A model generated the notes under the pieces. The model was not told where the DNA came from. It was given only the letters and a program-made list of their open reading frames with translations, and searched no databases. 64,000 nt of DNA from Geminicoccaceae bacterium (lineage in GTDB: Bacteria; Pseudomonadota; Alphaproteobacteria; Geminicoccales; Geminicoccaceae). The stretch lies in contig JANQNY010000077.1 in NCBI GenBank assembly GCA_028279345.1, forward strand, positions 124,001 to 188,000, given 5' to 3'. Positions 26,854-36,062 of the stretch are shown here, piece after piece. A program made the position numbers and the translations under genes. Position 1 is the stretch's first letter. Each line of letters begins with the position of its first letter.

Positions 26854-28130
26854 CTCTCTTGGCGCTCGCCGTGTTCGCCGTCTGCGTCGTCGTCGGCATG
26901 CCGCTCGCCTTCGGGCTAGGCTTCGCCTCGCTCGTAGCGCTCTACAGCGCGGACTTCGACCTCGTCGTGATGCCCCAGCGGATGATGTATGCGATCGACA
27001 ATTTCCCGCTGATGGCGATCCCGCTGTTTATGCTCGCTGGCGAGATCATGGTGCGCTCGGGCATCCTCGAGCGGCTCGTCGCTTTCGCCAACAGTCTCGT
27101 CGGCCGGGTGCACGGCGGTCTCGCGCACGTAACAGTCGTCTCCGGGATGATCCTCGCCGCAGTCAGTGGTGCTGCCGTCGCGAGCGCGAGCGCGCTCGGG
27201 AGCACGCTGGTCCCCGCTTTGCGCAAGCACTATCCGGACGGCTATTCCTCGGCGGTGATCGCGGCGGCGGCCAATCTCGGACCGGTCATCCCGCCCAGCA
27301 ACGCCATGATCGTCTACGCGCTGATGGCCGGCTCCGCAGTGTCGGTCGGCGGAATGTTCATGGCCGGCATCGTTCCCGGATTCATCCTCCTCGCTGGCAT
27401 GCTCGTGCTGTCGAGCGTCATCTCCTATCGCCGCGGCTTCGCGCTCACCGGCGAGCCCCTGCAGTGGCGCAGCGTTGCCCATCACTTCCGGCGGGCGATC
27501 GTCATCATCGTCATGCCGTTCATTGTTGTCGGCGGGATTGTCGGCGGCGTGTTCACTGCCACGGAGGGTGCCGCCATAGCGGTCGTCTACGCGCTGTTTG
27601 TGGGCTTTGTCGTCACCGGCGAGTTGAAGGTGGCCCACCTCCCGGGCTGTCTCTTCCGCGCGGCGCTCACGGCCTCGATGGTCGGCGCCCTCATCGCCTT
27701 CGCCGCGACGCTCACCTTCGTGTTCACCATCGATCTGGTGCCGCTGCGCCTGTCGACGTGGATCACCGAGCTGACCTCGGATCCGATGGTCTTTGTCGCG
27801 CTCGTGATGCTCATGCTGATCTTCGTCGGCATGCTGATCGAATCGAATGCGGCATACATCATGCTGGTGCCGTTGTTCGCGCCGATCGCGCTCGACTACG
27901 GCATCGACCCGCTCTGGTTCGGCTTTCTCTTTATGTACAACTTGGTGATCGGGATGATGACGCCGCCGGTGGGCGTACTGCTGTTCGTCATGAGCGGCAT
28001 TACTAAGGTGCCGATGCTGCAGCTGACCCGTGATGTCATGCCTTTCGTCATCTGGCAGTTCGCGGTTCTGGGGCTCTGCATCGCCTGGCCATCGCTGGTG
28101 ACGGCGCTGCCTCGGGCACTTGGCTATTGA
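26850..28130 (+). CDS. dctM: TRAP transporter large permease
   Basis: A 426-aa DctM subunit with about twelve helices. I start it at the GTG at 26850, overlapping the dctQ stop; upstream in-frame sequence lies antisense to sense within dctQ and is not membrane-like. Family patterns: SGAAVASASALGSTLVPAL, NLGPVIPPSNAMIVY and the C-terminal MTPPVGVLLFV. It forms the ion-driven channel for the binding protein at 25340. Confidence 0.92.
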   Translation: MTLLALAVFAVCVVVGMPLAFGLGFASLVALYSADFDLVVMPQRMMYAIDNFPLMAIPLFMLAGEIMVRSGILERLVAFANSLVGRVHGGLAHVTVVSGMILAAVSGAAVASASALGSTLVPALRKHYPDGYSSAVIAAAANLGPVIPPSNAMIVYALMAGSAVSVGGMFMAGIVPGFILLAGMLVLSSVISYRRGFALTGEPLQWRSVAHHFRRAIVIIVMPFIVVGGIVGGVFTATEGAAIAVVYALFVGFVVTGELKVAHLPGCLFRAALTASMVGALIAFAATLTFVFTIDLVPLRLSTWITELTSDPMVFVALVMLMLIFVGMLIESNAAYIMLVPLFAPIALDYGIDPLWFGFLFMYNLVIGMMTPPVGVLLFVMSGITKVPMLQLTRDVMPFVIWQFAVLGLCIAWPSLVTALPRALGY

Positions 28131-28140
28131 GACGCGATCG

Positions 28141-29496
28141 ATGAGCCAAGCGGACGAGACTGCAGCGCAACTGGTGGTCCACTCAGCCGCGGTGCTCACC
28201 GGCGAGGCATCGCCCGACCGCATCGACGACGCCACGATCGTCGTTCGTGACGGCCGCATAGCCGCACTGGAGGCCGGCGGGCCACGACCACGGGCCTCGC
28301 GGACAATCGACGCCCGCGGCCAGGTCGTCACGCCGGGTTTGATCAACGTCCACACCCACGCCATCTTGACGATGGTTCGCGGCGTAGCCGAGGACATGGG
28401 TTTTGCGCCTGCCTACACGCCGGGCGTGCCACACGGTCACGAGGTGACGCGCGAGGAGGCGGTGGCGCTCGCGCGGCTCGGTGCGGTCGAGGCGCTGCTC
28501 TTCGGCTCGACGCTCATCAACGACACCTACGTCCATGCCGATGCGACCACGCCGGCCATGGCGGAGCTCGGGCAGAGGGTCTGGAGCTGCGGGCGCATTC
28601 ACGACGTGGACTTCACGCGCGTCCACGAGGGCGTCTGGCAGCACGATCCCGCCATCGGCGAACGCACGTTGACGGACGCCCTGGCATTGCATTCGCGCTT
28701 TCACGGCGCCGCCAACGCGCGCATCGGCGTCCAGCTCGCACCGCATGCGCCCGATACCTGCTCCCGCCGGCTCCTTGAGGACGTGCGTGACGCTGCCGCG
28801 ACGCGCGGTCTCCGCGTCAACACGCACCTCTCGCAGAGCAGGCTCGAGAACCAGCGTGTCCAAGAACGCGAGGGGTGCACCCCGGCGGAGCTGCTCGACG
28901 AGGTGGGGCTCTTGAACGATCACCTCATCGCGGCGCACGGCATGCACTTGAGCGCGGCCGACATCACCCGTGTCGGCCGCGCCCGTGCCAACCTCGCCCA
29001 CATCCCGAAAGGCAACGCGACGGGCGGCATCATCGCGCCGACCCGCGCACTCGCGAATGCCGGCGTGAACATCGCGCTGGGCACCGACAACATGCACGCC
29101 GACCTGATCGAGGTGATGCGCTGGGCGCTCATCGTCGGTCGACTGCAGGTGGGGCGCATCGACGACGAGTGGCAGCCGCGAGCGGCGTTGGCCATGGCAA
29201 CGGTAAACGGCGCGCGGGCGATGGGGCTCGAGGATGAGCTCGGCACGCTGACCGTCGGCAAGAGGGCGGACTTCGTCCTGTTCGATTTCCGGCGTCCACA
29301 TCTGGTGCCGTGCCTCTCGCCGCTCGGCAATCTGCTGCACACCGCGCAGGGCGGCGACGTCGCGATGGTGGTGGTCGATGGGGAGGTGGTCGTCCAGGAT
29401 GGCCGGCCGGTCCATGGCGATCTAGAGACGATCATGGCCGACGGCCAACATGCCGCGGAAGCGCTTTGGTCGCGCGCCCGCGCCCAAGTCGTCTGA
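28141..29496 (+). CDS. Amidohydrolase (ATZ/TRZ, SAH-deaminase-like)
   Basis: A 451-aa amidohydrolase from the ATG at 28141, 10 bp after dctM. All metal ligands are present: NVHTHAIL, NTHLSQS, AAHGMHLS and GTDNMHAD. The HLSQS and GTDN variants differ from the HLLE/GTDG of the other family members here, so it probably acts on a different compound, presumably the one imported by the preceding TRAP system. An Asp/Glu-racemase-family gene follows 18 bp later. Confidence 0.86.
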   Translation: MSQADETAAQLVVHSAAVLTGEASPDRIDDATIVVRDGRIAALEAGGPRPRASRTIDARGQVVTPGLINVHTHAILTMVRGVAEDMGFAPAYTPGVPHGHEVTREEAVALARLGAVEALLFGSTLINDTYVHADATTPAMAELGQRVWSCGRIHDVDFTRVHEGVWQHDPAIGERTLTDALALHSRFHGAANARIGVQLAPHAPDTCSRRLLEDVRDAAATRGLRVNTHLSQSRLENQRVQEREGCTPAELLDEVGLLNDHLIAAHGMHLSAADITRVGRARANLAHIPKGNATGGIIAPTRALANAGVNIALGTDNMHADLIEVMRWALIVGRLQVGRIDDEWQPRAALAMATVNGARAMGLEDELGTLTVGKRADFVLFDFRRPHLVPCLSPLGNLLHTAQGGDVAMVVVDGEVVVQDGRPVHGDLETIMADGQHAAEALWSRARAQVV

Positions 29497-29514
29497 GGTG
29501 GAGACGAGGGAGGT

Positions 29515-30276
29515 GTGCCGCTGGTGAAGCTCTTGTTGTTGAACCCCAACACCTCGTCGTCGGTGACCGAGCGAATGGCGACTGCTGCCCGCGCTGCCGC
29601 GAATCCGGGCACCGACATCGTTCCCGTCACGGCCACGGTAGGTCCGCCCTACATAGCGACGCGCGCCGAGGCTGTCCTCGGTGCCATGGCGGTGATGGAG
29701 GCGCTCGGTAGCGTCAAAGACGACTACGATGCGGTCATCGTCGGCGCGTTCGGCGATCCGGGCCTCGGCGGCGCGCGTGAGATCTTATCGGTGCCGGTCG
29801 TTGGCCTGTCGGAGGCGGCCATGCTGACGAGCTGCATGCTGGGCCGCCGTTTCGCAATCGTGACTTTCTCGGCGACGCTCGGCCCCTGGTATCGCGAGTG
29901 CGTCGCCTATCACGGCCTCGAAGCACGGCTGGCGGCCGTCCGGTTCGCCGGGGGGACATTCGCCGACATCGGCAGCGTGCAGGACGAGATGCGCGAGACC
30001 ATCGTCGACCTCTGCCGCCGAACCATTGATGAGGACGAGGCGGACGTCGTCATCCTCGCTGGTGCACCGCTGGCAGGCCTAGCCGCCACCATCGCGGCTG
30101 AGGTGCCGGTGCCCATCGTCGACGGCGTCGCCGCAGCCGTCCACCAGGCCCAGACGCTCGTGGCACTTCGCCCGCGCAAGCCTATCGCCGGCAGTTTCCA
30201 GCGCCCGGCGCCAAAGCCCTTGATCGGCGTGTCGGTGGGGGTACGGCACCTATACGGCGACGATACGGCCCCTTGA
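29515..30276 (+). CDS. Asp/Glu/hydantoin racemase family protein without the catalytic cysteines
   Basis: A 253-aa member of the Asp/Glu/hydantoin racemase fold. The N-terminal LLLLNPNTS motif and the FGDPGL and APLAGL loops define it. Two-base racemases of this family have a Cys in each of those loops; here they read GAFGDPGL and LAGAPLAGL, so both cysteines are absent. Three other cysteines (SCMLGRR, ECVAYHG and DLCRRT) are elsewhere. It could be a decarboxylase, isomerase or binding protein rather than a racemase. Start is GTG at 29515; GTG at 29524 is an alternative. It closes the TRAP-amidohydrolase operon. Confidence 0.78.
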   Translation: MPLVKLLLLNPNTSSSVTERMATAARAAANPGTDIVPVTATVGPPYIATRAEAVLGAMAVMEALGSVKDDYDAVIVGAFGDPGLGGAREILSVPVVGLSEAAMLTSCMLGRRFAIVTFSATLGPWYRECVAYHGLEARLAAVRFAGGTFADIGSVQDEMRETIVDLCRRTIDEDEADVVILAGAPLAGLAATIAAEVPVPIVDGVAAAVHQAQTLVALRPRKPIAGSFQRPAPKPLIGVSVGVRHLYGDDTAP

Positions 30277-30412
30277 GGACAAGCTGGAGCTCGAACCGAG
30301 ACCAGGATCGGAGGTCGCGTTTACCCTACGAAGATGCTGGAAATTGCCGGCACCGACCTGCGACTGATGGAGCTGTTCGGCGAACGTTCGCCGTGGATGA
30401 CGGCGCGCGGTC
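30277..30412. other. Short convergent intergenic region with a 16-bp perfect palindrome
   Basis: This 136-bp stretch separates the plus-strand racemase-like gene from the minus-strand kinase gene. It contains the perfect palindrome CGGCGAACGTTCGCCG (30378-30393), which could fold in either transcript and act as a bidirectional end signal, although no T-run follows. A 28-codon frame (30333-30419) runs through it without a good ribosome site and is not called a gene. Confidence 0.4.
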
Positions 30413-31366
30413 TCATGTAGCGGCGGCGATGCGCGCGGCACGCAGCGCGTCAGCGACGCCACTGACGCCCACGACCAGCGAGCCGGCGCGCAACCCGGCG
30501 CCCGCCGCCTCGATCAGGTCGGCGCCGGTGGCGCGAGCCCCAGCGAAGGCCCCGCCGAAAGCGTCGCCGGCGCCGGTCGGATCGACCACCTCGGCAGCTA
30601 GCGCGGGCAGCGCCCGCGCGCTCGCCCCGTCCGCGACCCAACAGCCGCGCGCCCCGAGCTTGATGACGACCTCGGGAAATCCCGCCACCAGCATGGCCGC
30701 GGCCGCGCCTCTGGGGTCGCCGTGCGCGGCCAGGACCCCCACGATGTCCGCTTCGCTCGCCAACACGGTCCGGGCACCGTCGAGCACGTCACGCAGCTCG
30801 GCGACATCGGCTTGGCGGGCGTAGTGCGGCGACGGATCGACGATGACCTCGACGCCGGCGCCGGCGCCGGCGCCGGCGCCGGCGAGGGCACGCACCGTGG
30901 CCCGGTGATGGCGCGCGACCTGCGGCGCGAGGTAGGCAACGGGCGATGCGCGCCATGGCGGTGGCACGTCGGTGAGCTCGGGGCTGAGCGCCTCGAGCCG
31001 CTCGAGATACGCCGCGCTCGCGGCGCTCCCCTCGCCGACCGCCGTGCGCAATTCCGGGTTGCGCGGCAGCGAGCGGCGCGTGCCATCGCCCTCGTAGACC
31101 AGCCACTCCACGAGATGCTCGCAGGCGACCTCGCGCACGGCGACACATTTCACACCGGCGGCGGCAAGCGTGGCCTCGATGTCGAAGGGGTAGTCCCGGC
31201 CACGCCGGGTCACCACGGCGATCCGATCGGGCGGCAGCACGGTGAGCGCGCCGGCCGCAGCATAGAGCGCGTTGCCGCCCATCCGCGGCCGCCAGGGCCC
31301 CGGCTTCGCCGGGACGACGTGGTCGTGCGTCGACTGGCCGAGGATCAGGAGAGTGGGCGCCGGCAT
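30413..31366 (-). CDS. PfkB family carbohydrate kinase (kinase 1)
   Basis: A 317-aa ribokinase/PfkB-fold sugar kinase. The N-terminal PfkB signature is MGGNALYAAAG and the C-terminal ATP/catalytic motif is DPTGAGDAFGGAF, with the catalytic Asp in GAGD. It should phosphorylate a sugar hydroxyl of an imported substrate. It starts directly at the stop of the second permease (31367), so it is part of the transporter operon. A GAGAGAGAG tract (about residues 162-171), encoded by a GCCGGC repeat, lies on the surface-loop side. A second, different PfkB kinase lies in the same operon at 34120. In the frl/fra pathways a PfkB kinase phosphorylates Amadori compounds. Confidence 0.88.
   Translation of the reverse strand: MPAPTLLILGQSTHDHVVPAKPGPWRPRMGGNALYAAAGALTVLPPDRIAVVTRRGRDYPFDIEATLAAAGVKCVAVREVACEHLVEWLVYEGDGTRRSLPRNPELRTAVGEGSAASAAYLERLEALSPELTDVPPPWRASPVAYLAPQVARHHRATVRALAGAGAGAGAGVEVIVDPSPHYARQADVAELRDVLDGARTVLASEADIVGVLAAHGDPRGAAAAMLVAGFPEVVIKLGARGCWVADGASARALPALAAEVVDPTGAGDAFGGAFAGARATGADLIEAAGAGLRAGSLVVGVSGVADALRAARIAAAT
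30853..30884. repeat. GCCGGC hexamer tandem repeat inside the kinase gene
   Basis: Five tandem GCCGGC units (30854-30883) with matching flanking bases. They encode an alternating Gly-Ala tract in the PfkB kinase 1. The unit is a multiple of three, so slippage would lengthen or shorten the tract without shifting the frame. Confidence 0.85.
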
Positions 31367-32188
31367 CTACTTCTCTGGCAGGCGTTCGAGGCCGATCGTT
31401 CGCGCCAGGACCAGGACCACGATGAGCGCTAGCGCGATCTCCAGCGTCGAGATCGCGGCGACGATCGGGCTCGAGTCGAACTGGACGAGCTGGTAGAGTT
31501 CCACGGCCAGCGGCCGTCCGCGGGGTGAGGCGGTGAACAGCGCGACGGTCAAGTTGTCGAAGGCCTCAATGAGCGCGAACGCGGCGCCGGCGAGCACGCC
31601 TGGCAACAGCTGCGGCAGGGTGATCCGGCGAAAGGTCTGGGCCCGGTCAGCGCCGAGATTGCTCGAGGCCTCCTCGAGGGTGACGTCGATGCCGGCGAGC
31701 CGCGCCATGATCACCCGCACGACGAAGGGCAGGCAGAAGACGCTGAGCCCGACCACGACCATCAGCTCGGACTGACGGAACGCGAAGAACGAGCCGAAGA
31801 AGAGGATGGCGATGCCGATGACCATGCCTGGCATCATCTGCGGCGCGACGACGAAGGCGCCGAGGGCCGTGCGCCCGCGGTAGCGCCCGCGCACGAGCGA
31901 AAACGCGGCGGGCAGGCCGATCGCGAGGCAGATGAGCATGACGGCGAGCGAGATGCGCACGGACACGCCGACGGCGTCGATCAGCTGCTGCTTTTCGAGG
32001 ATCGCCCAGTACCAGTGGAAGGTGAAGCCCTCCGGCGGGAAGCTGATGTAGCGCTTCTCGGTGAACGAGATGCCGATGACGACGAGCGACGGGGCGACGA
32101 GCACCAGGAGCGAGAACGCCGCGAGGCCGTACAGCAAGAGGCCGCCCGCGACGTCGGACCACGACCGCGGCATCCGACGCGCGCTCAC
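31367..32188 (-). CDS. ABC transporter permease, PotC-like
   Basis: A 273-aa inner-membrane permease of the polyamine/opine/iron-type ABC class with six helices and the EAA loop (ASSNLGADRAQTFRRITLP). I start it at GTG 32188, overlapping the stop of the first permease by 4 bp; the long in-frame extension upstream overlaps that permease and is not used. It pairs with the PotB-like permease at 32185-33069. Confidence 0.9.
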   Translation of the reverse strand: MSARRMPRSWSDVAGGLLLYGLAAFSLLVLVAPSLVVIGISFTEKRYISFPPEGFTFHWYWAILEKQQLIDAVGVSVRISLAVMLICLAIGLPAAFSLVRGRYRGRTALGAFVVAPQMMPGMVIGIAILFFGSFFAFRQSELMVVVGLSVFCLPFVVRVIMARLAGIDVTLEEASSNLGADRAQTFRRITLPQLLPGVLAGAAFALIEAFDNLTVALFTASPRGRPLAVELYQLVQFDSSPIVAAISTLEIALALIVVLVLARTIGLERLPEK

Positions 32189-33069
32189 GGCCGGGCCTCC
32201 GTCCAGCGCATCGCCCGATTGCCGGCCCAGGTGATGAGGAAGACGAAGAAGAAGCAACTGACCAGCAGCAGCGTGGCGCGCACCGCCCCCTCGGTCCAGT
32301 CGAGGATGACGATGATGTACTCGTACACCTGCAGCGCCAGCGTCGCGTAGTTGCCGCCGCCCAAGAGCTGCGGGACGATGAAGTTGGTGTAGGAGAGCGC
32401 GAAGACGATCGCCGAGCCGGCGGCGATGCCGGGGATGCTCAACGGCAGCGTGACCCGCCAGAAGGTGCGCACACGGCTCGCGCCGAGGGCCAGCGAAGCA
32501 TCCTCGAGACTGCGGTCGCGGCCCGCGAGCGCGGCGATGAGCGGCAGGATCATGAAGGGCAGATGGACCTGCGTCATGCCGATGATGACGGCGTAGTCGG
32601 TATTCAGGATGCGGAGCGGCCGCGTGATCAGGCCGAGGTCGATGAGCATGCTGTTGATGAGGCCGTAGCGGCCGCCGAGGATGACGAGCCAGGCGTAGGT
32701 CCGCACGATCGCGCTCGTCAGTAGCGGCGCCACGACCGCCACGAGCAGCAACTGGCGCGCGAGCGGCGAGCGCAGCTCGCTGTAGAGATAGGCGACGGGG
32801 TAGCCCAGGAGCAGGCAGAGCAGCGTCGCCACGACACCGACCCAGAACGAGCGCCACGCGACGCGCCAGAAGAGCGGATCGCTCAGCGTCTCACGGAAAT
32901 GCAAGAACGAGAAGCTGCCCGCCTGCACTTCGCCGCGCTCCACCGAGAGGAAGGCGAAGGAGAAGAGAAAGCCCAGCGGCAGCACGAGAAAGACGACGAG
33001 GTAGACGATCGCCGGCAGCGCCGGGCCGATGCCGCGGGTGAGGACGACACCGGCGACGCCCGCGCTCAT
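32185..33069 (-). CDS. ABC transporter permease, PotB-like
   Basis: A 294-aa permease with six helices and the EAA loop (ASLALGASRVRTFWRVTLP). The start overlaps the ATPase stop by 4 bp. Together with the PotC-like permease, PotA-like ATPase and TAT-exported binding protein it forms one complete importer. The PotB/PotC class carries polyamines, opines and other amino compounds, and that fits an amine-linked sugar as substrate. Confidence 0.91.
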   Translation of the reverse strand: MSAGVAGVVLTRGIGPALPAIVYLVVFLVLPLGFLFSFAFLSVERGEVQAGSFSFLHFRETLSDPLFWRVAWRSFWVGVVATLLCLLLGYPVAYLYSELRSPLARQLLLVAVVAPLLTSAIVRTYAWLVILGGRYGLINSMLIDLGLITRPLRILNTDYAVIIGMTQVHLPFMILPLIAALAGRDRSLEDASLALGASRVRTFWRVTLPLSIPGIAAGSAIVFALSYTNFIVPQLLGGGNYATLALQVYEYIIVILDWTEGAVRATLLLVSCFFFVFLITWAGNRAMRWTEARP

Positions 33070-34118
33070 CGCGTCGGCTCCCCCGGCAGGATCGCGCAGG
33101 CTTCGGGCTTGCGCACGACCACCGCCACGTCCGCGCCTTCGGCGAAGGTCGGGGCTAGCGCTTCGCGCAAATCGACGACGCGAAGCGTGCCGTCGGCGCC
33201 GGCATCGATCTCGTACTCGACGGTGGCGCCGAGCGGGCGGACGAAGGTCACCTTGCCGGTGAAAGGAGCCGCGGCGCCTTCACGGACCGCGCGCACGCGC
33301 AGGTTCTCGGGTCGCAGCACCACCTGGACCGGACCCTGCACCGCGGTCGGCAAGGCGAGGCCGCCGCCGAGCGCGACGTGCCCCTCGCGGGCCTCGCGCC
33401 GGACGAAGTTCGTCGTGCCGATGAAGCCGGCGACGTAGTCGCTGCTCGGTGTGTCATAGAGCGCGAGTGGATGGTCTAGTTGCTGGATGATGCCGTCGCG
33501 CATGACGGCGACACGGTCGCTCAACGTCAGCGCCTCGGTCTGGTCGTGGGTGACGAAGATTGAGGTCATGCCGAGGCGCTTGACGAGCTTGCGCAGCTCG
33601 ACCTGCATCGTCCCCCGCAGCTTGGCATCGAGGGCGTTGAAGGGCTCGTCCAGGAGCAGGATCTCGGGCTCGAGGATGAAGGCCCGAGCGAGCGCGACGC
33701 GCTGCTGCTGCCCACCCGAAAGCTGCGCCGGAAACCGCTCGGCGAAGCCCTCGAGGGCGACGAGCGCCAAGGCCTCGCGGACCCGTTCGGCGATCTCGCG
33801 TCGCGGGCAGCGGCGCACGGTCAGACCGTAGGCGACGTTGTCGAAGACCGAGAGGTGCGGGAACAGCGCGTAACTCTGGAAAACAAGGCCGACGCGCCGG
33901 CGGTTGGGCGGGACCAGCGTGACGTCGGTGCCGTCGATGCGGATCTCGCCGCGCTCCGGCACGAGAAAGCCCGCGAGGCAGCGCAAAAGCGTGGTCTTGC
34001 CGCAGCCCGAAGGGCCCAGGAGGCTCACGACCTCGCCGCGCTCGAGGCCGAGGGTGCAGCCCTTGAGCACGCGGGTGCCGCCGAAGACTTTATCGACGTC
34101 GCTGATTACCACGTGCAT
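33066..34118 (-). CDS. ABC transporter ATP-binding protein, PotA-like
   Basis: A 350-aa ATPase with Walker A GPSGCGKT, signature LSGGQQQRV, Walker B ILLLDEPFNALD and switch FVTHDQTEA. A C-terminal TOBE regulatory domain (about residues 240-350) follows. The ATG at 34118 has a GGAGG site and nearly touches the stop of kinase 2 (34120); an earlier in-frame start would overlap that gene. It powers the two permeases encoded downstream. Confidence 0.93.
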   Translation of the reverse strand: MHVVISDVDKVFGGTRVLKGCTLGLERGEVVSLLGPSGCGKTTLLRCLAGFLVPERGEIRIDGTDVTLVPPNRRRVGLVFQSYALFPHLSVFDNVAYGLTVRRCPRREIAERVREALALVALEGFAERFPAQLSGGQQQRVALARAFILEPEILLLDEPFNALDAKLRGTMQVELRKLVKRLGMTSIFVTHDQTEALTLSDRVAVMRDGIIQQLDHPLALYDTPSSDYVAGFIGTTNFVRREAREGHVALGGGLALPTAVQGPVQVVLRPENLRVRAVREGAAAPFTGKVTFVRPLGATVEYEIDAGADGTLRVVDLREALAPTFAEGADVAVVVRKPEACAILPGEPTR

Positions 34119-34119
34119 C

Positions 34120-34980
34120 TCAATCCTCCGCGACGACGGCAAGGTCGAGCCCGAGGCCCATCGGCCCGACACCGCCGACCGCAAGGGCCGCGATCTCGGC
34201 CGCCCGCCGGACCGCCGCTTCGACGTCCAAGCCCCGTGCCAACCCGGCGGCGATGGCGCCGACGCTCGCATCGCCGGCGCCCGTCGCATCCGTCACGCTG
34301 GTCGCGACGCTCGGGATCGGCCGGCGCAGCACATCGCGCGTCGTCAGCCAGAAGCCCTCGGGCCCGCGCTTTTCCACCAAGGCGGGGGCGTGCATGGCGA
34401 TGCCATGATGACGCGCCTCGTCGTTGCCGTCCGGGACGAGGAGCGCCACCTCGGCGCGGCTCGGCGCGAAGACGTCGACCTGCGCGGCGAGCATGAGCAC
34501 GGCATCGGTCGCCGCACCAGCGTAGGCCTCGCTTGTGTCGGCGACCAATAGAGCGGCCTTGGCGCGATAGATCCGAGCATAGGCGAGCGCCAGCTCGGGC
34601 GGCATGGGCGTCAGGACACAGCCGTCGACATCGACGTCCAAGATCGGCGGCGCGAGCGCCCGGGTCCGTTCCCACCAGCCGCTCGCCGCCTGCTGCCGTG
34701 AACGGCCTGAGCCCGCCGGCTCGATCAGCGCCGCGCGACGGCTCGGGCCCCGGACGCGCTCGACGCCGTCGAGTCGGATGCCGCAATTGTGAAGACCGTG
34801 CAGCGCGGCATCCGGGAAGTCGGCGCCGGCCTTGGCCGCGAGGTGCACCGCGGCGCCGGCGGCGAGCGCGCCCAGCGCCGCGTAGAGTGCTCCGCCGCCG
34901 GGGACGTCGACGAAGCGGCCGGCTGGGCAGTCGATCCGGTCGAGCGAGAGATAGCCGGCGACCAGCACGGATGGCGCCAT
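34120..34980 (-). CDS. PfkB family carbohydrate kinase (kinase 2)
   Basis: A 286-aa PfkB-fold kinase from the ATG at 34980 (MAPSVLVAGY). The N-terminal signature is PGGGALYAALG and the catalytic motif is DATGAGDASVGAI with the GAGD Asp intact. It differs from kinase 1 throughout, including the motif that reads ASVG in place of AFGG. It lies 11 bp after the SIS protein gene and 1 bp before the ATPase gene. The pair of PfkB kinases in one importer operon suggests two related phosphorylation steps or two substrates, for example different glycated amines. Confidence 0.86.
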   Translation of the reverse strand: MAPSVLVAGYLSLDRIDCPAGRFVDVPGGGALYAALGALAAGAAVHLAAKAGADFPDAALHGLHNCGIRLDGVERVRGPSRRAALIEPAGSGRSRQQAASGWWERTRALAPPILDVDVDGCVLTPMPPELALAYARIYRAKAALLVADTSEAYAGAATDAVLMLAAQVDVFAPSRAEVALLVPDGNDEARHHGIAMHAPALVEKRGPEGFWLTTRDVLRRPIPSVATSVTDATGAGDASVGAIAAGLARGLDVEAAVRRAAEIAALAVGGVGPMGLGLDLAVVAED

Positions 34981-34991
34981 GGCGGCCCCGC

Positions 34992-36062
34992 CTAGAGGCC
35001 GGTGCCGACGAGCGAGCGTCGCGTCAGGAGCCGGCTCGTGCGGAAGCGGCGTTCGTCGCCTTTGAGATGTGCCCGCGTGTTCGGGTCGAGCCCGGCGACG
35101 ACGGCGAGGCGATAGGCGAGCAGCTGCAGCGGCACGGCTGCGAGGACTGGCCACGCGTCGACGGCGACGTCAGGCAGGACCACCTGCGCCGACGCGCTCG
35201 GCACCGCCGCCTCCGCGGTGACGACCGCCAAGGTGCGAAAGCCCATTTCGGCGAGCGCCGAAGCAGCCGCCTCGGCGTAGGCCGACACGGACGGGGGCGC
35301 GGCCAGCAGGACGACGAGCTCGCGCGGCGAGGCCGTCCAGAACTGGCGATGGGCGAATTCCTCGATGTCGTCGGTCCACGCCGGCGTGCGGGTGACCTCG
35401 ACCAGCTTTGCCGCACCATAGTCGGCCGTTGCGATCGCGCTGCCGACGCCGAGCAGACGAACGCCCGCCACGTCGTCGAGATCGAGCGCCATGAGGGCGG
35501 CCTCGCTTTGCTGCAGCGTTGCCTTCAATGCTGCCGGGACGCCATCCCAGTCCGCCGAACCATCGAGCATGACCCGCATCGCCAGGACGCTCGCGACATA
35601 GGAGGACGTACCGCAGAGAAAGGGCGCCAGGCTGTCGATCTCCAGCGAGAGCCGCGGTACGCTGAGCGCCCCGACCCGGCCACCGTCGCCGTTGGTCAAG
35701 AGGGCCATGCCGGCACCGCGCGCGAGCGTCGCCTCGGCCACCTCGAGCGTGCGGTCGACATTGCCGGACATGCTGACGGCGAGGACGCGATCGGCGGCCG
35801 TGAGGGTCGGCGCGGTCTCGATGAGGAACGCCAGCGTGCACGAGGCCTTAGCGCCCGTGCCGGCCGCGGCAGCACGCGCGGCGAACCAGCCGTCGCCGGA
35901 GCCAACGACAAGAAGCCTGCCGCCCGGATCCGGGGTCAGGTGATCGCGCCCGAAGCCGGCCAGCTCGTCGCTGCGGGCGAGCAGCCTCGCCGCGACCTCG
36001 GGCTGGCGACGAATGTCGTCGAGCATGGGGCCGGCGAAGCCGGCCCCTTCGAACGTCGCCAT
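34992..36062 (-). CDS. SIS-domain sugar-phosphate protein 1 (GlmS/FrlB-like)
   Basis: A 356-aa protein with two SIS (sugar isomerase) domains as in the C-terminal half of GlmS and in the deglycases FrlB and FraB. Phosphosugar-binding segments are VVGSGDGWFAA and VSMSGNVDRTLE. A conserved EEFAH segment (DDIEEFAHRQFW) occupies the region where GlmS-type proteins have catalytic Glu/His residues. It has no glutaminase domain, so it is not a GlmS synthase. A deglycase that splits a 6-phosphorylated Amadori compound is the best guess. It overlaps the binding-protein gene stop by 1 bp. Confidence 0.82.
   Translation of the reverse strand: MATFEGAGFAGPMLDDIRRQPEVAARLLARSDELAGFGRDHLTPDPGGRLLVVGSGDGWFAARAAAAGTGAKASCTLAFLIETAPTLTAADRVLAVSMSGNVDRTLEVAEATLARGAGMALLTNGDGGRVGALSVPRLSLEIDSLAPFLCGTSSYVASVLAMRVMLDGSADWDGVPAALKATLQQSEAALMALDLDDVAGVRLLGVGSAIATADYGAAKLVEVTRTPAWTDDIEEFAHRQFWTASPRELVVLLAAPPSVSAYAEAAASALAEMGFRTLAVVTAEAAVPSASAQVVLPDVAVDAWPVLAAVPLQLLAYRLAVVAGLDPNTRAHLKGDERRFRTSRLLTRRSLVGTGL

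Noticed and set aside
26916..28397. Long minus-strand frame opposite dctM of the second TRAP operon
   Set aside because: The His/Asp/Arg-rich translation is the complement of membrane-helix codons; dctM is clearly the real gene.
30333..30419. 28-codon frame (MLEIAGTDLRLMELFGE...) between convergent genes
   Set aside because: No ribosome site close enough and it runs over the palindrome and the end of the kinase gene; possibly a gene remnant but not supportable.
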